The notes beneath the pieces were generated by a model. The model was not told the origin of the DNA and did not search any database. It was given only the letters and a program-made list of their open reading frames with translations. A stretch of 64,000 nt of DNA from Aliiruegeria sabulilitoris (GTDB lineage: Bacteria; Pseudomonadota; Alphaproteobacteria; Rhodobacterales; Rhodobacteraceae). The position numbers were made by a program, and so were the translations under genes. Each line of letters begins with the position of its first letter. The stretch's first letter is position 1. This document shows, in pieces, positions 38,872 to 48,471 of the stretch. The stretch is from positions 141,482 through 205,481 of the forward strand of contig NZ_LOAS01000012.1 of the NCBI RefSeq assembly GCF_001558155.1, written 5' to 3'.

Positions 38872-38952
38872 CTCGCAGGCATCCTCCACCACTGGAGACC
38901 CCGGGGCGTCGTTCTCGCGCCCCGGTGGCCACTAACTAGGTTGTTATAGGAC

Positions 38953-39834
38953 TCAAAGGCCGTTTACCGGAACCTTGAGCATTGGGTTGCCGTTATCATC
39001 GGTCGGGATCGCGCCCGCCCGCATGTTGACCTGCAGCGAGGGGATGATGAGGTTCGGCATGGCGAGCGTGGCGTCCCGCTCGGTGCGGAACTTGACAAAA
39101 TCTTCCTTCGTCTTGCCCTCGCCCACGTGGATATTGTGCTTCTTCTCGTCGCCCACGGTGGTTTCCCATTCGATCTCGCGCCCGTTGGGGCCGTAGTCGT
39201 GGCACATGAAAAGCCGCATCTCGTCCGGCAGGGCCAGCACCTTCATGATGGAGTCGTAGAGCGTTCCGGCGTCGCCACCGGGGAAGTCGGCACGGGCCGA
39301 GCCGCCATCGGGCATGAAGAGCGTATCGCCCACGAAGGCCGCGTCGCCCACAACATGCACCATGCAGGCCGGGGTGTGGCCGGGCGTGTGCATGGCGAAG
39401 ACGTCCATCGTGCCGATCTTGTAGGTGTCGCCATCCTTGAACAGCGCGTCGAATTGCGAGCCGTCGCGCTGGAACTCGGTGCCCTCGTTGAAGATCTTGC
39501 CGAAGACGTTCTGCACGGTGATGATGTTCTCGCCCACGCCGATCTTGCCGCCCAGCTTGTCCTGGATATAGGGCGCGGCCGAGAGGTGGTCGGCATGGAC
39601 ATGAGTCTCGATCAGCCATTCCAGCTTGAGATCGTTCTCCTCCACGAACTTGATCAACTCGTTGGCGTGCTCATAGGTGATCCGTCCGGCCGCGTAGTCG
39701 ATATCCATCACGGAATCGACGATCGCGCAGGAGTTCGAGTTCGGATCCTTCACGACATAGGAAATCGTGTGGGTCAGCGGGTCGAAGAAGCCGGTCACTT
39801 CGGGCTTCACGGACATGTCGACGGGGTAATCCAT
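38953..39834 (-). CDS. Persulfide dioxygenase-like MBL-fold protein (Blh/ETHE1 type)
   Basis: A 293-residue metallo-beta-lactamase-fold protein with THVHADHLSAA (His78, His80, Asp82, His83), MHTPGHTPACMVHVV and DTLFMPDGGSARADFPGGD, patterns of the ETHE1/Blh persulfide dioxygenases that oxidise glutathione persulfide to sulfite. The Blh name comes from beta-lactamase-like hydrolases in BigR operons, whose gene content matches this cluster. Confidence 0.92.
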   Translation of the reverse strand: MDYPVDMSVKPEVTGFFDPLTHTISYVVKDPNSNSCAIVDSVMDIDYAAGRITYEHANELIKFVEENDLKLEWLIETHVHADHLSAAPYIQDKLGGKIGVGENIITVQNVFGKIFNEGTEFQRDGSQFDALFKDGDTYKIGTMDVFAMHTPGHTPACMVHVVGDAAFVGDTLFMPDGGSARADFPGGDAGTLYDSIMKVLALPDEMRLFMCHDYGPNGREIEWETTVGDEKKHNIHVGEGKTKEDFVKFRTERDATLAMPNLIIPSLQVNMRAGAIPTDDNGNPMLKVPVNGL

Positions 39835-39851
39835 GGTTTCCTCCTGTAAAG

Positions 39852-40370
39852 TCAGTCTTGTGTTGGTTCGGGCATCGGGCCCTTGGGGGCATGATCGATC
39901 GGACCGTGAGCTGCGGGCTGGTGCAGGGCCGGGCCACCCGGTGTTTGGAATCGTTTGCCGGTATGAGTGTTGATGTAGCGGGCCACGCCCATGCCGCCGA
40001 TCAGCGCAACGGTGAAAAGGATCACCTCCCAGCGGCCGGTGCCGAGCGCGGGCAGCGCGCCGCCCGGGCAGAAACCGGACAGTCCCCAGCCAATGCCGAA
40101 TACGGCCGAACCGCCGACGAGTTTGAGGTCGATGGAACGGTTCTGCGGCACGTGGAAAATATGATCGAAGGTCGGGCCTTCACGTTTCAGCACGAAACGG
40201 TAGCCAAAGAAGGCGACCACGACAGCCCCGCCCATGACGAAGGCGAGCGAAGGATCCCAGGTGCCAAAGAAGTCGAAGAAGTTAAGCACTTTTTCGGGGT
40301 TCGCCATGCCGGATACGGAAATCCCGACACCGAAGATGAGGCCGATCAGGTAAACGGAAATCAGGCGCAT
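39852..40370 (-). CDS. YeeE/YedE-type sulfur transporter, half 2
   Basis: A 172-residue membrane protein with about four segments and the family signature GIGWGLSGFCPGGALPALG, which carries the Cys used to pass thiosulfate or sulfide-derived sulfur in YeeE relatives. It has a hydrophilic His/Pro-rich tail. It starts 3 bp after the first half ends, so the two halves likely form one heterodimeric channel. Confidence 0.9.
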   Translation of the reverse strand: MRLISVYLIGLIFGVGISVSGMANPEKVLNFFDFFGTWDPSLAFVMGGAVVVAFFGYRFVLKREGPTFDHIFHVPQNRSIDLKLVGGSAVFGIGWGLSGFCPGGALPALGTGRWEVILFTVALIGGMGVARYINTHTGKRFQTPGGPALHQPAAHGPIDHAPKGPMPEPTQD

Positions 40371-40373
40371 GGG

Positions 40374-40802
40374 TCAGCCTCCGAACACGTGGCGGACGAC
40401 ATAGACGGTGAGCGCCGTCGTCGCCATGAAGGTCGGCACCGCCACGAAGGAGCGCGGCGAGAGGCGGGCCAGGCCGCAGACGCCGTGGCCGGAGGTGCAG
40501 CCCGACCCGTAGGAGACGCCGATACCGACGAGAAAGCCGCCGACGATCAGCGCAAGGGCGGAAACCGGAACGGTGATTTCCGGCCAGTTGCCCGTGACCA
40601 TGAGATAGAAGGCCGGACCGGAGATCATGCCGGCGAGCAGGGCCCACCGCCAGGCACGGTCATCCTCGGCAAAGATCGCGGCGGACAGGATGCCGGTGGC
40701 GCCCATGACCCGGCCAATGGCTGCCATCAGCAGAACAGCGGCCAACCCGATGAGAACGCCCCCGAACAGGGACGCCAGAGGCGTGAAATTGACGATTTCC
40801 AT
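40374..40802 (-). CDS. YeeE/YedE-type sulfur transporter, half 1
   Basis: A 142-residue membrane protein with about four segments and the conserved [20 protein letters not shown] signature, with Cys residues of the sulfur path. It is the partner of the downstream half gene, as in BigR-type operons. An N-terminal segment starts directly at the Met with no cleavable signal. Confidence 0.9.
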   Translation of the reverse strand: MEIVNFTPLASLFGGVLIGLAAVLLMAAIGRVMGATGILSAAIFAEDDRAWRWALLAGMISGPAFYLMVTGNWPEITVPVSALALIVGGFLVGIGVSYGSGCTSGHGVCGLARLSPRSFVAVPTFMATTALTVYVVRHVFGG

Positions 40803-40805
40803 GGC

Positions 40806-41015
40806 TCAGGCGTTGTCGCGCTTGCAGGTCTTGATGCCGAGAATGGCGTAGGGCGGGCAATAGCCCATCGCGGAAGTGCCCAGCATGACGAGGCCGACAA
40901 TCGCGGCGATCACGGTCCAGAGCGTGCTCCATCCGGCGCTGAAGGCCAGGACCAGCAGCACCACGCCGATCACGGCGCGGGCGATACGGTCGAGAGATCC
41001 CATGTTCTTGGTCAT
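40806..41015 (-). CDS. DUF2892 (YgaP-like) inner-membrane protein
   Basis: A 69-residue protein starting MTKNMGSLDRIARAVIGV, with two hydrophobic helices and the ending GYCPPYAILGIKTCK, the DUF2892 pattern. In YgaP the same domain follows a rhodanese. Its two cysteines face the YeeE/YedE genes' sulfur chemistry in this operon. It is the promoter-proximal gene of the cluster. Confidence 0.92.
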   Translation of the reverse strand: MTKNMGSLDRIARAVIGVVLLVLAFSAGWSTLWTVIAAIVGLVMLGTSAMGYCPPYAILGIKTCKRDNA

Positions 41016-41092
41016 TGTTCAGTTCCCTGTTTCCATCCGATCCGGTTGGCGGATCGGCATTCGAAATCACCCGGTGAATCGGGCCTTGGCTA

Positions 41093-41131
41093 AATCTAAA
41101 CTAACCAGTTCACCAATTCAAGTTGTCGAAT
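41093..41131 (-). promoter_or_regulatory. Promoter of the sulfur operon with SqrR/BigR-type operator
   Basis: On the minus strand TTGAAT (complement of 41116-41121) and TAGATT (complement of 41093-41098) are separated by 17 bp, a plausible sigma70-type promoter about 80 bp before the first gene. ATTC-N8-GAAT at 41116-41131 overlaps the -35. As I recall it, this is the core recognised by the persulfide sensors SqrR and BigR. No sqrR or bigR gene is in the window. Confidence 0.6.
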
Positions 41132-41473
41132 GTGTTTATGCCTCGCATTCACGGTTCCGTGAACGCGACCGGATGCATCGCCGGGTCGGCCTCAAGGCGC
41201 TAACGCGAGCGTAAACAGGGATCCAGCACGGGAATGTCGCAGCCAAATCGGCCCGGAAGCCCTTGACCTTCCCGCATATGCGAGCGGAATACTTGGGGGT
41301 CGCGCGTTATTTGCTTTCCCGTTCGTAACGACACCAGGGAAGCCGATCCGCGGCAGGATCAAACGGCGGCGCCAGTCCGCGCGGGATCCGGGGAGGTCCG
41401 TCCGCCAGGGCGGGCCGGTCCGCGCAATATGGTCAGGAGCCGCCAAACCGGCAAAGTTTGGAGGAAACCTGAC
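41132..41473. other. Intergenic region between divergent sulfur operon and EF-G-like gene
   Basis: About 340 bp with no credible gene. It holds a GCATATGC palindrome at 41274-41281 and TTGACC at 41263-41268 that might be the -35 of the plus-strand promoter, though no good -10 follows. GGAGG at 41460-41464 is the ribosome binding site of the EF-G-like gene. Confidence 0.4.
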
Positions 41474-43408
41474 ATGCGTTGTTTCACAGTTCTCGGCCCG
41501 TCGAATTCGGGCAAGACGACATTGGTCGAGGCCTTGAGCAGTTTGGATTCCAAACCGGTCCGGTCCGACATGACCGAGTTCTTCGGTGTGTCGGAATTTA
41601 CCTATCTCGACGAACCCTGGGCGGCCTTCGACGTCGCCGGCGGCGCCGAGTATCTCGGTTACGCGGGCGAGGCGTTGGCCGCCTCAGATGCCGCGATCCT
41701 CTGCGTGCCGCCCGAGCCGGAGGCGGCGGTGCTGTGTGCCCCCTATCTGCGCCTGATAGAGGAGAGCGGAACCCCCTGTATCCTGTTCATCAACCGTATG
41801 GACGCCACTGACAATCGTGTGCGCGACATCGTGGCCGGCCTCCAGGCCTATGCCAATCACACGATCATCCTGCGCCAGGTGCCAATCCGCAAGGATGGCG
41901 AGGTCGTGGGCACGGTGGACCTGATTTCGGAACGCGCCTGGGAGTTCCAGCCGGGCCAGCCCTCGAACCTGATCGAGATCCCGGATGGCGTGAGGGAGCG
42001 CGAGCAGGAAGCGCGTGCCGAGCTGCTCGAACACCTGTCGGATTTCGATGACCACCTGCTGGAAGAGCTCATCGAGGACAAGGCACCGCCGCGCGACGAG
42101 GTCTATGACGTGGCGACGACCGTGCTGCGGGAAAACGACGACATCCCGGCCTTTCTCGGGTCGGCCAGCGGGCGCAACGGCATTACCCGCCTGATGAAAT
42201 CGCTCCGCCACGAGGCACCTTCGGTCGACAAGACTCTTGAGCGGCTGGGCACCAACGCGGTGGCTGCCGGCGTCTTTGCCACCTACCGCAAGCATATGGG
42301 CAAGGCGGTGCTGCTGCGGGCCTTGAGCGGTTCGGTTTCGACCAATGCGCCGCTGGGCGGGGCGAATGTCGGCAACCTGAGCGGGCTTGACGCCAAGCAA
42401 CCGATCGAGGCTGTCGAGGCCGGTTTCATCGGGATCGCGGTGAAATCGGATCACCTGAACGCCGGAAGCTATTTCACGGCCGATGAGCCGGAAGAAATGG
42501 ATGCCTGGGCGCGCGGCCACCCGCCAAGCTTTGCCTCGCTTGTGACGCCCGTGCACGAGAAGGACGATGCGCGGCTGTCGACGGCGCTGGCCCGCGTGGC
42601 CGAGATCGATCCGGGTCTGACAGTGGAACAGGACGAGGTCAGCGGTCACGCGATGGTTCGCTGCCAGGGGCCGATGCATCTGCGCCGGATCCAGGGGCTG
42701 CTGGAGGACGATTTTGGCGTCGCAACTCAGGCCGAGGAAGTTGCTGCGCGCTATCGCGAGTCGATCTCCAAGTCGGTCGAACACCATTACCGTCACCGCA
42801 AGCAGTCGGGCGGCGCCGGGCAGTTTGCGGACGTCTCGATGAAGATCGGGCCGCAGGTGCGGGGCGGAGGCTTCTCCTTCGACGAGGTGGTCAAGGGCGG
42901 CGCCGTGCCGCGCAACTATATCCCCTCGGTCGAGGCCGGTGCCAAGGACGCGATGGTGCAAGGGCCGCTGGGCTTCCCGGTCATCGATGTTTCGGTCACG
43001 TTGCTCGACGGCAAGTCCCACTCGGTGGACAGCTCCGACTTCGCCTTCCGCACGGCTGGAAAGGCCTGCGTCAAGGAAGCGCTGAACGATGCCTCGCCGG
43101 TGTTGCTGCAACCGATCGACCGGGTGGACATCCATGTGCCGTCCGTCTTCTCGGGGGCGATCGTGACGCTGGTCTCCTCGCTCAAGGGGCAGGTGCTCGG
43201 CTTCGATCCAAACCCGGACGCAAAGGGCTGGGACATCTTCCATGCCCTTCTGCCGGATTCGTCGCTGAGCGAGCTGTCGCGTGCGCTTGGTGGCGCGGCG
43301 CAGGGCACTGCCTGGTACGAGGCGGCATTCGATCACTACCAGGAACTCCACGGCAAGGAAGCCTCGCGGATTTCGCAGGAGGCGAAAGAGGCCGCAACCG
43401 CCGGCTGA
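41474..43408 (+). CDS. EF-G-like GTPase with degenerate G domain
   Basis: A 644-residue EF-G homologue, about 50 residues shorter than FusA. Walker A GPSNSGKT is at 8-15. Only 37 residues separate it from G3 DVAG (53-56), so the switch I segment with the RGITI motif is missing, and the catalytic His after DTPG is Gly57. G4 is NRMD (107-110). Domains II-V are well kept, for example SVEHHYRHRKQSGGAGQFAD in domain IV. It is probably a second, specialised EF-G with slow or no GTP hydrolysis. The start has GGAGG at a good distance. Confidence 0.85.
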   Translation: MRCFTVLGPSNSGKTTLVEALSSLDSKPVRSDMTEFFGVSEFTYLDEPWAAFDVAGGAEYLGYAGEALAASDAAILCVPPEPEAAVLCAPYLRLIEESGTPCILFINRMDATDNRVRDIVAGLQAYANHTIILRQVPIRKDGEVVGTVDLISERAWEFQPGQPSNLIEIPDGVREREQEARAELLEHLSDFDDHLLEELIEDKAPPRDEVYDVATTVLRENDDIPAFLGSASGRNGITRLMKSLRHEAPSVDKTLERLGTNAVAAGVFATYRKHMGKAVLLRALSGSVSTNAPLGGANVGNLSGLDAKQPIEAVEAGFIGIAVKSDHLNAGSYFTADEPEEMDAWARGHPPSFASLVTPVHEKDDARLSTALARVAEIDPGLTVEQDEVSGHAMVRCQGPMHLRRIQGLLEDDFGVATQAEEVAARYRESISKSVEHHYRHRKQSGGAGQFADVSMKIGPQVRGGGFSFDEVVKGGAVPRNYIPSVEAGAKDAMVQGPLGFPVIDVSVTLLDGKSHSVDSSDFAFRTAGKACVKEALNDASPVLLQPIDRVDIHVPSVFSGAIVTLVSSLKGQVLGFDPNPDAKGWDIFHALLPDSSLSELSRALGGAAQGTAWYEAAFDHYQELHGKEASRISQEAKEAATAG

Positions 43409-43556
43409 CGCCGGACGCGTGAAAGCTGTGAGATCGGGACGAGCGCCGGGCAGATGCCACGGCGCTCGTTTTGTCTTACAGAGCCGAGTCCGCCTTGCTC
43501 TGTTTCAAACAAAGGTGCATAGTCCGCTCAATCGATTGACCTGGCAGGAGGCGGGC

Positions 43557-44390
43557 ATGACAAATATCCCAAAACTCACAATGAACGACGGCCACACCAT
43601 CCCGCAATTCGGCTTTGGAATCTGGGAGGTGCCACCCGCCGGGGCCGCTGACGCGGTGGAGGGCGCGCTCCGGCTCGGCTACCCACTGATCGACGGCGCC
43701 TATTTCTACAAGAACGAAGAGGGACTCGGCGAAGGCCTCCGCCGTTCTGGCGTCGCGCGCGAGGATGTTTTCATCACCACCAAGGTCTGGAACCATGATC
43801 ATGGCCGTGAGAAGGCGCGCGCTTCGGTCGAGCGGAGCCTGAAGCTGATTGGGGTGGAGCAGCTCGACCTCGTGTTGATCCACTGGCCGGTGCCGTCACA
43901 GGATCTCTATGTCGAGACCTGGGAAAGCTTCATAGAGATGCGCGAGCAGGGGCTGGTCCGGTCTATCGGCGTGTCCAACTTCAACGCCGAGCATCTTGAC
44001 CGGGTTATCGCCGAAACCGGCGTCACCCCGGCGCTGAACCAGATCGAGGTGAACCCGGAGCTTCAGCAACCGGAACTGCGCGCCACAAATGCCGATCTTG
44101 GCATCGTGACCCAGGCCTGGACGCCGCTCGGAAATGGTCGCTCTTTTGGCTCCGAGCCGATTGCCGCTGCCGCCAAGCGCACCGGCAAGAGCCCGGCACA
44201 GGTGACGCTGCGCTGGCATCTGCAGCTTGGTCACGCGGTGATCTCGCGCTCGGTCAATCCGGGGCGACAAGCCGAAAACCTCGACATCTTCGACTTCGAG
44301 CTGACCGATGCGGAGATGGAGGCGATTAAAACTCTGGATTTCGGCGCGCGGACAGGGCCGGACCCGTCAGTCTTCAAATTGATGGGCTGA
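43557..44390 (+). CDS. Aldo/keto reductase
   Basis: A 277-residue NADPH-dependent reductase of the 2,5-diketogluconate reductase-like group. The tetrad Asp46, Tyr51, Lys76 and His109 is complete (LIDGAYFYKNE, ITTKVWN, LVLIHWP), followed by IGVSNFN and the NADP-binding SRSVNPGRQAENL near the C-terminus. The substrate is unknown. AGGAGG lies just before the ATG. It converges with pyrG across a shared terminator. Confidence 0.92.
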   Translation: MTNIPKLTMNDGHTIPQFGFGIWEVPPAGAADAVEGALRLGYPLIDGAYFYKNEEGLGEGLRRSGVAREDVFITTKVWNHDHGREKARASVERSLKLIGVEQLDLVLIHWPVPSQDLYVETWESFIEMREQGLVRSIGVSNFNAEHLDRVIAETGVTPALNQIEVNPELQQPELRATNADLGIVTQAWTPLGNGRSFGSEPIAAAAKRTGKSPAQVTLRWHLQLGHAVISRSVNPGRQAENLDIFDFELTDAEMEAIKTLDFGARTGPDPSVFKLMG

Positions 44391-44408
44391 TCGCAACAGG
44401 CTCAACAG

Positions 44409-44438
44409 AAAACGCCCCGGCCAAGACCGGGGCGTTTT
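44409..44438. terminator. Bidirectional rho-independent terminator (AKR / pyrG)
   Basis: A perfect 12-bp stem AAAACGCCCCGG at 44409-44420 with CCGGGGCGTTTT at 44427-44438. A-T tracts at both ends allow it to work on either strand. It sits between two convergent genes. Confidence 0.93.
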
Positions 44439-44456
44439 CATTTGCAGGACAGGCGA

Positions 44457-46100
44457 TCACACCAGCCGGCTGTTCTCTTTCGCCGCGCGGATGAAGTCGC
44501 GGAACAGCGGGTGCGGCTCGAAGGGCTTGGATTTCAGCTCCGGGTGGAACTGCACGCCGATGAACCACGGGTGATCCTTGATCTCCACGATCTCGGGCAG
44601 GCGACCATCGGGCGACATGCCGGAGAATGTCAGACCCTTCTCTTCAAGCAGCTTCTTGTACTGGATATCGACCTCGTAGCGGTGGCGGTGGCGCTCGTCG
44701 ATCTTGGTCGTGCCATAGATCTCGGCAACGCGGCTGCCCTCGGCCAGCACGGCGTCGTAGGAGCCCAGCCGCATCGTGCCGCCCTTGTCGTCATCGACCG
44801 CACGCTCGACCTTGGCATTGCCCTGCACCCATTCCTTCAGGTGATAGACAACAGGCGTGAAGCGCTTCTTGCCGGCCTCGTGGTCGAATTCCTCCGAGCC
44901 GGCATCGGTCATGTCGGTCAAGTGGCGCGCGGCCTCGATCACGGCCATCTGCATGCCAAGGCAGATGCCGAGATAGGGCACCTTGCGTGTGCGGGCAAAC
45001 TCCGCCGCCTTGATCTTGCCCTCTGTTCCGCGCTCGCCAAAACCACCAGGCACGATAATCGCGTGGTAAGGCTCCAAGTGCGGCACGCAATCCTCGCGTT
45101 CGAAGATCTCCGCGTCGATCCACTCGGCCTTGACCTTCACCCGGTTGGCCATGCCGCCATGGGTGAGCGCCTCGGCAATGGACTTATAGGCGTCCTCGAG
45201 CTGAGTATACTTGCCGACGATGGCAATGCGGACCTCGCCGTCGGAATTGTGCACCCGGTCAGAGACATCTTCCCAACGTTCCAGGTTCGGGCGCGGCGCG
45301 GGCGAGATTTCGAACGCATCGAGTACCGCCTGATCCAGCCCCTCGCGGTGATAGGCCAGCGGGGCGTCGTAGATCGAGCTGAGATCCTGCGCGGCGATCA
45401 CGGCATCGGGACGCACGTTGCAGAACAGCGCCAGCTTGTCGCGCTCCTTCTGCGGGATCGGACCCTCTGAGCGGCAGACCAGCAGGTCCGGCGCCAGGCC
45501 GATGGAACGTAGCTCCTTCACCGAGTGCTGGGTCGGCTTCGTTTTCAACTCACCGGAGGCCTTGATATAGGGCAACAGCGTCAGGTGCATGAAAATGCAC
45601 TGGCCGCGCGCCTTGTCCTGCGAGAATTGCCGGATCGCCTCGAAGAAGGGCAACCCCTCGATATCGCCGACCGTGCCGCCGATCTCGCAGAGCATGAAAT
45701 CGACCTCGTCCTCGCCGATGGCGATGAAGTCCTTGATCTCGTTTGTGACGTGCGGGATCACCTGGATCGTCTTGCCGAGATAGTCGCCGCGGCGTTCCTT
45801 CTCCAGCACGTTGGAATAGATCCGGCCGGAGGAGACCGAGTCGGTCTTGCGGGCGGCAACGCCGGTGAAACGTTCGTAATGGCCAAGGTCGAGGTCGGTT
45901 TCCGCCCCGTCATCGGTGACGAAGACCTCGCCATGTTCGAACGGGCTCATCGTGCCCGGATCGACGTTGAGGTAGGGGTCCAGTTTGCGCAGGCGAACGG
46001 AGAAGCCGCGTGCCTGAAGCAAGGCGCCAAGAGCCGCCGATGCCAAACCCTTGCCAAGGGACGACACGACGCCGCCAGTGATGAAGATGAACCGTGCCAT
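44457..46100 (-). CDS. pyrG: CTP synthase
   Basis: A 547-residue enzyme making CTP from UTP, ATP and glutamine. The synthetase domain starts [20 protein letters not shown] and contains [11 protein letters not shown]. The glutamine amidotransferase domain has VPGGFGERG, nucleophile Cys in GICLGMQ, and the His/Glu pair in GVQFHPE. The next gene upstream on the strand is secG, a usual neighbour in this class. Confidence 0.98.
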   Translation of the reverse strand: MARFIFITGGVVSSLGKGLASAALGALLQARGFSVRLRKLDPYLNVDPGTMSPFEHGEVFVTDDGAETDLDLGHYERFTGVAARKTDSVSSGRIYSNVLEKERRGDYLGKTIQVIPHVTNEIKDFIAIGEDEVDFMLCEIGGTVGDIEGLPFFEAIRQFSQDKARGQCIFMHLTLLPYIKASGELKTKPTQHSVKELRSIGLAPDLLVCRSEGPIPQKERDKLALFCNVRPDAVIAAQDLSSIYDAPLAYHREGLDQAVLDAFEISPAPRPNLERWEDVSDRVHNSDGEVRIAIVGKYTQLEDAYKSIAEALTHGGMANRVKVKAEWIDAEIFEREDCVPHLEPYHAIIVPGGFGERGTEGKIKAAEFARTRKVPYLGICLGMQMAVIEAARHLTDMTDAGSEEFDHEAGKKRFTPVVYHLKEWVQGNAKVERAVDDDKGGTMRLGSYDAVLAEGSRVAEIYGTTKIDERHRHRYEVDIQYKKLLEEKGLTFSGMSPDGRLPEIVEIKDHPWFIGVQFHPELKSKPFEPHPLFRDFIRAAKENSRLV

Positions 46101-46297
46101 GCTTGGCCGACCCCCGTGATCTGTAGCGCTCCAGTTCGCGGAAAACGCCAGGTGAAACAGCTGAGTGGTGCCAGAAAAAAGCGCACCATCACGGGACTCA
46201 GAGTTTAGAGCATTCGCCGTGATGGGGCAACAGCACCACAAGATGATGGTGCCGAATTTCGGGTGCAGCCAAAGCCTTGTGGACAGAAGGCCGCAGG

Positions 46298-46663
46298 TTA
46301 CTCCGCCGCTTGCGGCACCAACGGCGCGTTGCCGACCGGTGCGGGCGGCAGCAGATCCTCACCCGTCGTCCCGCTCTCGACCGGCGCGGTTTCCGCCACC
46401 GGGACGGGGGCGTCCGTGATCCGGTCCACCACCGAGGCGCCCTCGGTATTGGCGGCAGCCAGGATGGTAAGCGTTATGGAGGTGATGATGAAACCAATGG
46501 CCAAAGCCCAGGTGACCTTGCCAAGCGCGGTGGCTGCACTGCGGCCGGACATGACCCCGCCGCCGCCCATACCGAGCCCGCCCCCTTCGGAGCGCTGCAG
46601 CAGCACGATGCCGATCAGGCTAAGAGCCAGAATCAGGTGGACGATCAGGATGACGTTTTCCAT
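46298..46663 (-). CDS. secG: Preprotein translocase subunit SecG
   Basis: A 121-residue inner-membrane protein of the SecYEG channel. Two hydrophobic segments flank the conserved [19 protein letters not shown] loop. A Pro/Val/Ala-rich C-terminal tail of about 45 residues is typical of alphaproteobacterial SecG. It precedes pyrG and is divergent from purA. Confidence 0.95.
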   Translation of the reverse strand: MENVILIVHLILALSLIGIVLLQRSEGGGLGMGGGGVMSGRSAATALGKVTWALAIGFIITSITLTILAAANTEGASVVDRITDAPVPVAETAPVESGTTGEDLLPPAPVGNAPLVPQAAE

Positions 46664-46835
46664 GCACGGAGCCTCGAATTCGGATGGGCGGTATCTAAAT
46701 GCAAGCCCGCCCGGTCGCAACCCCTGAAGGGACCGCTCGGCCGCTTTGCCGCCCTCTGCGTCAGAAAGGTGGTTTGCGCCCATCGTCAGGGCCGTTATAC
46801 ACGCGCGGGTTTTTCCGGTCATCGAGGAGATGGAT

Positions 46836-48128
46836 ATGGCCAATGTTGTCGTTGTCGGCGCCCAGTGGGGCGACGAAGGAAAGGGCAAGATCGTTGACTG
46901 GCTCTCCGAACGGGCCGATGTGATCGCGCGCTTTCAGGGCGGGCATAATGCCGGCCACACTCTGGTGATCGATGGTGAGGTGTTCAAACTGTCGCTGCTG
47001 CCCTCGGGCATCGTGCGCAAGGGCAAGATCTCGGTGATCGGCAATGGCGTGGTTCTCGACCCCTGGGCGCTTGTGGCCGAGATCGAGAAGCTGGCCAAGC
47101 AGGGTGTCGAGATCACGCCTGACAACCTGATGATCGCCGAGAACACGCCGCTCATCCTGCCGCTGCATGGTGAATTGGACCGTGGCCGCGAGGCGCAGAG
47201 TTCCGTGGCCAAGATCGGCACCACCGGCCGCGGCATCGGCCCGGCCTATGAGGACAAGGTGGGCCGCCGCGTGATCCGTGTTGCTGACCTCGCCGACGAG
47301 GCTACGCTGCAAACCCGCGTCGGCCGCCTGCTGGTGCACCATGATGCATTGCGCAAGGGTCTGGGCCTGCCGCCGGTCGATGTAGACAAGCTGATAGCCG
47401 ATCTGCGCGAAATCGCGCCCAAGGTCCTGCCCTTCGCCAAGCCGGTCTGGCGCGAAATGAACGCTGCCCGAAAGGCAGGCAAGCGGATCCTCTTCGAAGG
47501 GGCGCAAGGCTCGCTGCTCGACGTTGATTTCGGCACGTATCCCTACGTGACCTCCTCGACCACGATCTCCGGTTCTGCCGCGTCCGGTACCGGCATGGGC
47601 CCAGGTTCGATCGATTTCGTGCTCGGAATCGTCAAGGCCTACACGACACGCGTCGGCGAAGGTCCCTTTGCCTGCGAGCTGTTCGACAAGGTGGGCGAGC
47701 ATCTCGCCACCGTGGGCCGCGAGAAGGGCACCGTGACGGGACGCTCGCGCCGCTGCGGCTGGTTTGACGCGGTGCTGGTTCGCCAGACCTGCGCTCTGTC
47801 CGGCGTGAACGGTATCGCGTTGACCAAGATGGACGTGCTCGACGGGCTCAAGGAACTCAAGATCTGCGTTGGCTACGAGCTGGACGGCAAGACGCTGGAC
47901 TACCTGCCCACGGCTGCCGACCAACAGGCCCGCGTTACCCCGATCTACGAGACGATGGAAGGTTGGAGCGAGAGCACCGCCGGCGCACGTTCCTGGGCGG
48001 ATCTGCCTGGTGCGGCGGTGAAATATGTTCGCCGGATCGAGGAGCTGATCGACTGCCCGGTCGCTCTTCTGTCGACCTCGCCCGAGCGGGAAGACACGAT
48101 CCTGGTCACCGATCCTTTCGCGGACTGA
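46836..48128 (+). CDS. purA: Adenylosuccinate synthetase
   Basis: A 430-residue enzyme making adenylosuccinate from IMP and aspartate with GTP. It shows [19 protein letters not shown] at the N-terminus, [34 protein letters not shown] and [12 protein letters not shown]. The ATG at 46836 has GAGGAG upstream; an in-frame ATG six bases earlier would lie within that site. A DUF2842 gene begins directly after. Confidence 0.98.
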   Translation: MANVVVVGAQWGDEGKGKIVDWLSERADVIARFQGGHNAGHTLVIDGEVFKLSLLPSGIVRKGKISVIGNGVVLDPWALVAEIEKLAKQGVEITPDNLMIAENTPLILPLHGELDRGREAQSSVAKIGTTGRGIGPAYEDKVGRRVIRVADLADEATLQTRVGRLLVHHDALRKGLGLPPVDVDKLIADLREIAPKVLPFAKPVWREMNAARKAGKRILFEGAQGSLLDVDFGTYPYVTSSTTISGSAASGTGMGPGSIDFVLGIVKAYTTRVGEGPFACELFDKVGEHLATVGREKGTVTGRSRRCGWFDAVLVRQTCALSGVNGIALTKMDVLDGLKELKICVGYELDGKTLDYLPTAADQQARVTPIYETMEGWSESTAGARSWADLPGAAVKYVRRIEELIDCPVALLSTSPEREDTILVTDPFAD

Positions 48129-48129
48129 T

Positions 48130-48387
48130 ATGGCGCTGAGCTACAAAGCCCGTCGCCGCTGGTCGCTCGTCATCCTTCTGGTGGGCATGCCCGCCTATGT
48201 CGTGCTGGCGGTCACGATCATGAACTGGATCGACCGGCCATCGATATGGATCGAATTGCTCGTCTATATCGGGCTTGGAATCGCCTGGGCCCTGCCGTTT
48301 CGCTTCGTCTTCCGGGGCGTGGGGCAGGCCGATCCCAACGCATCGACCGGTGACGCGTCTGAGATGGGCAAGAACGACGAGCGCTGA
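48130..48387 (+). CDS. DUF2842 small membrane protein
   Basis: An 85-residue protein with two hydrophobic segments and the DUF2842 pattern (YKARRRWSLVILLVGMPAYV, IELLVYIGLGIAWALPF). Its function is unknown. It begins one base after the purA stop and is almost certainly co-transcribed with it, a conserved pair in Rhodobacteraceae. Confidence 0.9.
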   Translation: MALSYKARRRWSLVILLVGMPAYVVLAVTIMNWIDRPSIWIELLVYIGLGIAWALPFRFVFRGVGQADPNASTGDASEMGKNDER

Positions 48388-48412
48388 AAAAGGTGCTGTC
48401 ACACGCAAAACA

Positions 48413-48439
48413 GGGCGGGTGCCATCCGGCACCCTGCCC
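48413..48439. repeat. Hairpin between purA-DUF2842 and the convergent acidic-protein gene
   Basis: GGGTGCC at 48417-48423 with GGCACCC at 48428-48434 around ATCC, with flanking GGGC and GCCC extending the stem past a one-base bulge. No T run follows, so it is at best a weak shared terminator. Confidence 0.45.
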
Positions 48440-48471
48440 ATACTCGTTACGAAAACGGCTTTTGCGGGCGC

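Noticed and set aside
41684-43351. 555-codon minus-strand frame opposite the EF-G-like gene
   Set aside because: Shadow of a well-supported gene; no recognisable domain.
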